The notes under the pieces: model-generated | The model's input: only the letters and a program-made list of their open reading frames with translations | What the model was told of the DNA's origin: nothing | The model's database searches: none | Source: JAOTYV01 sp964469835 | Lineage (GTDB): Bacteria; Pseudomonadota; Alphaproteobacteria; UBA8366 | Length of the DNA: 9,791 nucleotides | Reading direction: 5' to 3' | Assembly (NCBI GenBank): GCA_964469835.1 | Contig: CAYYBI010000584.1 | Coordinates: forward strand, 1 to 9,791 | Part shown: one piece after another, positions 6,071 to 9,791 of the stretch | How positions within the stretch are numbered: the stretch's first letter is position 1 | How the letters are laid out: every line of letters starts with the position of its first letter | Position numbers and translations under genes: made by a program

Positions 6071-6652
6071 CTATGGGCCCGGGCAGTCGGTGCAGGCGAC
6101 CGAGTTCGATTGCCGCGGCCTGAAGACCGACTGGTGCCGGATAACCGAACTCGGAATCAGGTCGGTGAACCAAGGCTGGTACTCATAAAAAACCTCGCCG
6201 ATGATGACCCCCTGGCCAGCATCGACGAGGTCGTTGTCGCTGAGGGTTGCATTGCCGCCCTGCACGCCGACAGCGCTGGTCACCGACAGGCTGCCGCCGC
6301 CCGTGCGCTGCCATTCAATTGTGGGCGTACCGGAATCGTCAACCACCGAGGAGATCACCACCGCGCCCTGGGCGCCCAGGGGAAACGGATCCAGAATTAG
6401 GCTGGTGGCGTTGAAGATTTGGTCGATCTCGGCAATTGAGACGGAGGTCGTGCTGGCGACGAGGTCGGACAGCGTCATCACGGAACGGTCCAACTTCTGG
6501 TTCAGCAGCACATAGCGTCCCAACTCGACGCCGCCGAGCAACAACAGGCTCAGGACGGGCATCGCCATGGCGAACTCGACGAACACGCTTCCCCGGTTAT
6601 CCCGTAGCAATCGGCCCGGAAATAATCTTTCAATGCGACGACGTAGTGTCAT
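6071..6652 (-). CDS. TadE/TadF-like pilus-assembly pseudopilin
   Basis: A 193-residue minor-pilin-like membrane protein. The ATG at 6652 overlaps the TGA of the upstream TadE gene as ATGA, so translation is coupled; longer in-frame extensions are read-through into that gene. After a basic leader (MTLRRRIERLFPGRLLRDNR) comes G21-SVFVE with Glu at +5 after the Gly, the pattern cut by the Tad prepilin peptidase. A single hydrophobic helix at about 24-50 follows (FAMAMPVLSLLLLGGVELGR). The rest is a Ser/Thr/Val-rich domain expected outside the membrane, containing WQRTGGGS and a late FYEYQPWF (155-162) typical of TadE-like proteins. Two Cys (187, 190) sit in the extreme C-terminus CTDCPGP. In the Tad system such proteins are needed for Flp pilus assembly. 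TadE and TadF cannot be told apart safely here. Confidence 0.85.
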   Translation of the reverse strand: MTLRRRIERLFPGRLLRDNRGSVFVEFAMAMPVLSLLLLGGVELGRYVLLNQKLDRSVMTLSDLVASTTSVSIAEIDQIFNATSLILDPFPLGAQGAVVISSVVDDSGTPTIEWQRTGGGSLSVTSAVGVQGGNATLSDNDLVDAGQGVIIGEVFYEYQPWFTDLIPSSVIRHQSVFRPRQSNSVACTDCPGP

Positions 6653-7263
6653 GGCCCCGGCGGTGTGTTGTTGACAGGCATAATGTTTGCGCATGGCGTG
6701 GCCCCAAATGGTTCGTTGCGGACGGCGGCAGAGCCGCCCACGGTAATTTCCGTGCCGACCGAAGACGCGAGCAGGCCGACCAACATCGGCCATTGCGCCT
6801 GAACGCGGTAGACGACGACGCTGCACGGGCCGCCGACGCCCGGCGTCCCCTGATCCGGGTCCCATGCCCCGTTGCCGTTGACGTCTGTATAGGTTTCGCC
6901 GACATCGTATTGTCCGTTCGCCGGATTGTCGTCGTTATAGGGTTCCGGCTCTCCGACGTCGCCGAGACTGTCGTAAGAGAGGCTGGTGATATGGCTTGAA
7001 TCGATGGTAAGGAGCCCCATCGTCGCCGAATCGATCTTGGCTACCATCGCTTCCTCGATCGTCATGCCGGTCGGCACGGTTCCGGTCACGGCGAATCGCG
7101 CGGCGTCGCGAAGGCTGCCCTCGAGCAGCGAATTCACGAAGAGGATCATCGAGAATTCGATGATGCCGACGATCATCATGACCAGAAACGGCGCGGTGAA
7201 ACCGAATTCGATCGCGGTCGATCCTTCCGTCTCGCGGCGTATGCGTCTAAAAAGCCGGCTCAT
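6649..7263 (-). CDS. TadE-like pilus-assembly pseudopilin with acidic Ca-binding-like insert
   Basis: A 204-residue protein when started at the ATG at 7263, which gives the short basic leader MSRLFRRIRRETEG common in this family. An earlier ATG at 7308 overlaps the previous stop as TAATG but would add 15 residues with no good ribosome-binding site; AAGGGG lies about 10 bases before 7263. Processing is expected after G14, with Glu at +5 (STAIE). The transmembrane helix covers about 20-45 (FGFTAPFLVMMIVGIIEFSM), ending in the TadE-type IEF. The central domain has two acidic repeats, YNDDNPANGQYDVGE (109-123) and YTDVNGNGAWDPDQG (125-139), resembling D-x-N-x-N-G calcium-binding loops. VVVYRVQAQWPML (149-161) and VRNEPFG (181-187) are recurrent in TadE-like proteins. 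It sits between the TadG-like and TadF-like genes. Confidence 0.85.
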   Translation of the reverse strand: MSRLFRRIRRETEGSTAIEFGFTAPFLVMMIVGIIEFSMILFVNSLLEGSLRDAARFAVTGTVPTGMTIEEAMVAKIDSATMGLLTIDSSHITSLSYDSLGDVGEPEPYNDDNPANGQYDVGETYTDVNGNGAWDPDQGTPGVGGPCSVVVYRVQAQWPMLVGLLASSVGTEITVGGSAAVRNEPFGATPCANIMPVNNTPPGP

Positions 7264-7307
7264 CCTACAATGCCCCTTTTCAGGCGAAAAACAGGCTGCA
7301 CGTTGCA

Positions 7308-8585
7308 TTATTTAATCAAACGAAGGTTGCTCAGATTGGCGGCGATCTCGTTGAACACCGTGCTGAGTTCGCCATCGTCCGCGTGGTAATAGTGCTGTAG
7401 CGACGTCGCGCAATTCTCGAGCAGGGTCTTCATGGTCCCGCCGGAGGTGCGGAACTGGACCGTGTAGACGATGATGCCGGCGTCGGTCATGTTGTCGCAG
7501 GCTTCTTCCATATGGTCGTTCGCTGCCGAAGTATAGATGCCGTTGACCGTATTATCGTCGGTCGACGATGAATTCTGGCCATCCGTCATGAGGATGACGG
7601 CCTTGTCCATCAGCGGTTCGTCGTAATCCAGCGGCAGCAGTGCGTTGCCCCATAGGCCCCGCCAATCGGGCGACACCAAGCGGAAGGACCAGGCCGCTCC
7701 GATGTCGACACGCGTGCCGCCGCCGTGGTTCAGGGAGTTGATCAACGTCGTAAGGGTGGCCTTCGACGCCGTCAGGCCCAAGGTCGGTTCGGCCAAGCAG
7801 CCCGAAGCACCGCTCCACGAATAGGGCCACCCCCCGGTCGTCACCCCTGGGTTCGTTCGGTTGTTGAACGGCGTGGTGCCTGGCGGTGTATCACTCGTCG
7901 AGATGGTCTGTCCACCGCGTCGGTCGACGCAGACATGGCTGAGCGTTCCGACCGGCGTGAAATTGAACAATCCCGGATAATTCTTCAGGTTCAACCGGAT
8001 GTCGAAGGGTGCGACCGCCACGTACAGGTTATCGACCGTGTCATTGCCGCCATACAACACGTTCAGCAAGTCGGTGGCGGCGGTCCGTAAATCGCCCATA
8101 TAGCCGTTCATTGATCCCGTGGTATCGAGCGCCATGACCAGCTCGAGGCCCTTGGCCTGCCGCTGTGCAATGGTTTCCAGGGCAAGATTGAAATCCTTGA
8201 TGCCGACGACATTCATCAGCGCCGTCGGCATGTCCGCGCTTGCGGTGACCGTCACCTCGGTGTCGCCGGCGGTTGACGCGAAGGTCACGCTGACGTTTGA
8301 CACGCCCATATATCCGCTCGGAAAGTTGGCGTCGAAGTAGAGCTGCCCGATGGTCTGCACGTCTTCGGTGGCGGCGGTTTTGGCGGCGGCGAGTGCCGCC
8401 GTGTCCATCGCATAGGATAGGCGCTGCTTCAGCATGTAGCCGCGCGTCGTATCGATGGCCAGGCCGACAAACGCGACAAGGAAGGTGGCTGAAAGTGCGA
8501 TCGTGGTGATGGTGCCGCCGTTTTCTTGGCGGAGCAGGTCCCGAAAGAAGCCGCCAAGGCGATGGATCTGTTTCACGTATGTCAT
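7308..8585 (-). CDS. TadG-like pilus-assembly protein with von Willebrand A domain
   Basis: A 425-residue protein starting at the ATG at 8585; a TTG five codons earlier is possible. The N-terminus carries the TadE/G-like hydrophobic segment (TITTIALSATFLVAFVGLAI, about 25-44) followed by DTTRGYMLKQRLSYAMDTAA (45-64), the classic membrane-entry pattern of TadG. A vWA domain follows from about 147. The MIDAS metal site is visible as D154-x-T156-x-S158, T291 in GGGTRVDIG, and D335 in ILMTDGQ. WSFRLVSPDWRGLWG (299-313) and the ending IAANLSNLRLIK match TadG proteins. The domain between about 192 and 270 contains Cys 219 and 263, a possible disulfide outside the membrane. TadG-type proteins are thought to anchor or stabilise Tad pili in the envelope. 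It is the first gene of the three-gene set; its stop touches the alternative TadE start. Confidence 0.9.
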   Translation of the reverse strand: MTYVKQIHRLGGFFRDLLRQENGGTITTIALSATFLVAFVGLAIDTTRGYMLKQRLSYAMDTAALAAAKTAATEDVQTIGQLYFDANFPSGYMGVSNVSVTFASTAGDTEVTVTASADMPTALMNVVGIKDFNLALETIAQRQAKGLELVMALDTTGSMNGYMGDLRTAATDLLNVLYGGNDTVDNLYVAVAPFDIRLNLKNYPGLFNFTPVGTLSHVCVDRRGGQTISTSDTPPGTTPFNNRTNPGVTTGGWPYSWSGASGCLAEPTLGLTASKATLTTLINSLNHGGGTRVDIGAAWSFRLVSPDWRGLWGNALLPLDYDEPLMDKAVILMTDGQNSSSTDDNTVNGIYTSAANDHMEEACDNMTDAGIIVYTVQFRTSGGTMKTLLENCATSLQHYYHADDGELSTVFNEIAANLSNLRLIK

Positions 8586-8720
8586 CGGGCTATTTTCCAA
8601 ATAATTCCACTGCGAAAGAGAACGTCGTACTCACCCAACTATCTTTAGAATTCAAGTAGACCTAATTGCGGTAGTTAGCATTGATGTTACTGGATCTATC
8701 ACGAGGAAAGTAAAAGTACA

Positions 8721-8742
8721 ATAGTTAATATCTATTAACTAT
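8721..8742. promoter_or_regulatory. 22-bp palindrome, candidate operator of the tad operon
   Basis: Two 10-bp arms, ATAGTTAATA and TATTAACTAT, are exact reverse complements around a 2-bp TC centre. The palindrome lies about 136 bp upstream of the TadG start in the AT-rich block. It contains two TTAA half-sites 6 bp apart, close to but not matching the TTAA-N7-TTAA site of the alphaproteobacterial regulator CtrA, which is known to control pilus genes in relatives. A dimeric repressor or activator site is the simplest reading. Confidence 0.5.
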
Positions 8743-8775
8743 AAGAAATCACAACATTATTAAGAATAATCGTAA

Positions 8776-8805
8776 TGTATACGGAAGAAATTCTCTGCGT
8801 TACAA
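8776..8805 (-). promoter_or_regulatory. Possible promoter of the tad operon
   Basis: On the - strand, TTGTAA (8805-8800) and TATACA (8781-8776) are separated by 18 bp, a 4-of-6 match to each sigma-70-type box. It would transcribe toward the 22-bp palindrome and the TadG gene, leaving a leader of about 190 bases. In AT-rich sequence such matches arise easily by chance. Confidence 0.25.
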
Positions 8806-9097
8806 TATTCACTTTCGGGTAACTATACTATGATGGCCGTCACGCTCAATTCGCGCGTGGGAATACATTGCGCAGAGGGTAGGGCCACCCTCGGAAAACG
8901 CATGAGCCCGCGAAAATTCTGGCGGCCAATGAACATGGATCCGAGGCGTTTTGCGCCTCAGGCGGGACGGATTGGGTGGTTTCGCAGTGAACGCCGCGCG
9001 GTTTCGCGGGCGCTTAGAAGACCGCGGCGCGGGTAACCGCACGGGTTTGTTACGAAAAAGCACCGGTATTGCGCCCCTGCCGCGCCTTTACGAGGGA

Positions 9098-9115
9098 CGG
9101 CGGGTCGGGCCGCCG
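9098..9115 (-). terminator. GC hairpin after the ABC ATPase gene, possible weak terminator
   Basis: CGGCGG (9098-9103) and CCGCCG (9110-9115) form a perfect 6-bp stem with a 6-base loop, immediately after the stop codon of the ABC ATPase gene on the - strand. There is no T-tract, so it may only protect the 3' end or help a factor-dependent stop. Confidence 0.3.
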
Positions 9116-9116
9116 G

Positions 9117-9791
9117 CTACCTCAGATGGCAGGCGACCACGTGGCCCGGGCGGATTTCCTTCAGCTCGGGTTCCTCGACCCGGCAACGCTCCTCCGCATA
9201 GGGGCAGCGGGTATGGAAGTGACAGCCGGGCGGTGGCTTGATCGGACTCGGTACGTCGCCTTGAAGGATGATTTTCTTACGTTTGATCGCGGGGTCGGGG
9301 ATTGGCACCGCCGACAGCAACGCCTCCGTATAAGGATGCTGAGGATCGGTGAACAGCGTCTTCTTGTCAGTGTATTCCACGATCCGGCCGAGATACATCA
9401 CCGCGATGTAGTCGCTGATGTGTTCGACGACCGCCAGGTCATGCGCAATGAACAGGTAGGAAAGGTTGAATTCTTCCTGCAGGTCTTCCAATAGGTTGAT
9501 CACCTGCGCCTGAATCGACACGTCGAGCGCGGAAACCGGTTCGTCGCCGATGATCAGCTTCGGATTGAGGGCGAGCGCACGCGCGATACCGATGCGTTGA
9601 CGCTGCCCGCCGGAAAATTCGTGCGGGAAGCTCTTCATCTGGCCTTTGCGCAGGCCGACCTTGTCAAAGAGTTCGGCGACGCGGTCCTCCTTTTCCTGGC
9701 CTTCGGCGATGCCATGGACCTGCAACAGCTCGCCGACGATATCGCCGGCGGACATGCGCGGGTTCAGCGAGGAAAACGGATCCTGGAAGAT
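9117..9791 (-). CDS. Opp/Dpp-type peptide ABC transporter ATP-binding protein (partial at window edge)
   Basis: The C-terminal 224 residues of an ABC ATPase whose N-terminus with Walker A lies beyond the window. The frame enters at the Q-loop, IFQDPFSSLNPRMSAGDIVG, so the first in-window Met is not the start. Next come the signature SGGQRQR (60-66), Walker B LIIGDEP (79-85), the D-loop SALD (87-90) and the switch His of AHD (117). The tail DPQHPYTEALLSAVP (149-163) and GDVPSPIKPPPGCHFHTRCP (178-197) is the extension specific to oligopeptide/dipeptide ATPases. Its four conserved Cys are visible at 190, 196, 203 and 221. It energises uptake of peptides or similar solutes with a permease pair and a periplasmic binding protein. 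It resembles DppF/OppF more than DppD/OppD because SSLNPRM follows the Q-loop. It is probably the last gene of its operon. Confidence 0.93.
   Translation of the reverse strand: MFQDPFSSLNPRMSAGDIVGELLQVHGIAEGQEKEDRVAELFDKVGLRKGQMKSFPHEFSGGQRQRIGIARALALNPKLIIGDEPVSALDVSIQAQVINLLEDLQEEFNLSYLFIAHDLAVVEHISDYIAVMYLGRIVEYTDKKTLFTDPQHPYTEALLSAVPIPDPAIKRKKIILQGDVPSPIKPPPGCHFHTRCPYAEERCRVEEPELKEIRPGHVVACHLR

Larger units (their letters stand above)
8586..9116. other. 531-bp intergenic region: AT-rich half and GC-rich half, no convincing gene
   Basis: The part next to the tad operon (about 8601-8830) is AT-rich, with 55 G/C in the 180 bases 8641-8820 by hand count. The part from 8831 to 9116 returns to the GC-rich composition of the window. 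Open frames in the GC-rich part (8809-9063 on -, 8830-9036 on +) encode Arg/Pro-rich peptides without recognisable domains. Small hairpins are present in the GC-rich part: GAGGGT / ACCCTC around 8876-8893 and GAGGCG / CGCCTC around 8942-8958. Confidence 0.6.

Noticed and set aside
8850..8960. Possible riboswitch or small RNA from the closely spaced hairpins
   Set aside because: The hairpins are only 6-bp stems, no conserved riboswitch core such as the c-di-GMP motif could be recognised, and no T-tract terminator follows.
8809..9063. 84-codon - frame and the overlapping 68-codon + frame at 8830-9036 in the intergenic region
   Set aside because: Arg/Pro-rich peptides, no domain, and both strands open over the same GC-rich DNA. 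Neither has a convincing ribosome-binding site.

Overview
The window looks like chromosomal DNA from a GC-rich proteobacterium, most likely an alphaproteobacterium. The reasons are the GC-rich codon use, the Tad-type pilus-assembly genes, a dispersed-repeat motif (core GGCTCAGG / CCTGAGCC) of a kind that I recall as common in alphaproteobacterial genomes, and the mix of acyl-CoA dehydrogenase, MFS and sugar-acid enolase genes. No rRNA, tRNA, CRISPR array, phage gene or intact transposase was seen.

Layout from left to right. Positions 1-1292 hold two adjacent acyl-CoA dehydrogenase genes on the + strand; the first is cut by the window edge. The pair probably forms a mixed (alpha2beta2-like) dehydrogenase. 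Positions 1293-1553 are a scar: the last 32 codons of a DUF1801-like gene on the - strand stop exactly where a ~116 bp element with inverted ends begins. Positions 1554-4740 carry two divergent MFS transporter genes, a 12-helix type on - and a 14-helix DHA2/EmrB-like type on +. They are separated by 376 bp containing an inverted pair of 26-bp repeats plus a degenerate third copy. Positions 4737-4866 are two tandem 65-bp copies of a long palindrome, lying between the convergent ends of the second MFS gene and a - strand enolase-superfamily gene (4875-5969).

Positions 6071-8585 are a compact - strand operon of three Tad-system genes. It runs TadG-like (vWA domain), then TadE-like, then a second TadE/TadF-like protein, with the last junction an ATGA overlap. 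The Tad ATPase, platform, secretin, prepilin peptidase and major Flp pilin are not in the window, so this is either an outlying minor-pilin module or an accessory set. Its upstream region (about 8601-8830) is strikingly AT-rich (about 31% GC by hand count over 8641-8820) and carries a 22-bp palindrome, a good operator candidate. Positions 8831-9116 are GC-rich with no convincing gene. The window ends in the C-terminal two thirds of an Opp/Dpp-type peptide ABC transporter ATPase on the - strand.

Functionally this is a patchwork of metabolic and transport genes plus a surface-appendage module. I did not find a clearly new multi-gene system. The observations most worth following are the enolase with an altered catalytic dyad, the tandem palindromes, the element-truncated DUF1801 gene, and the palindrome in the AT-rich region upstream of the tad operon.
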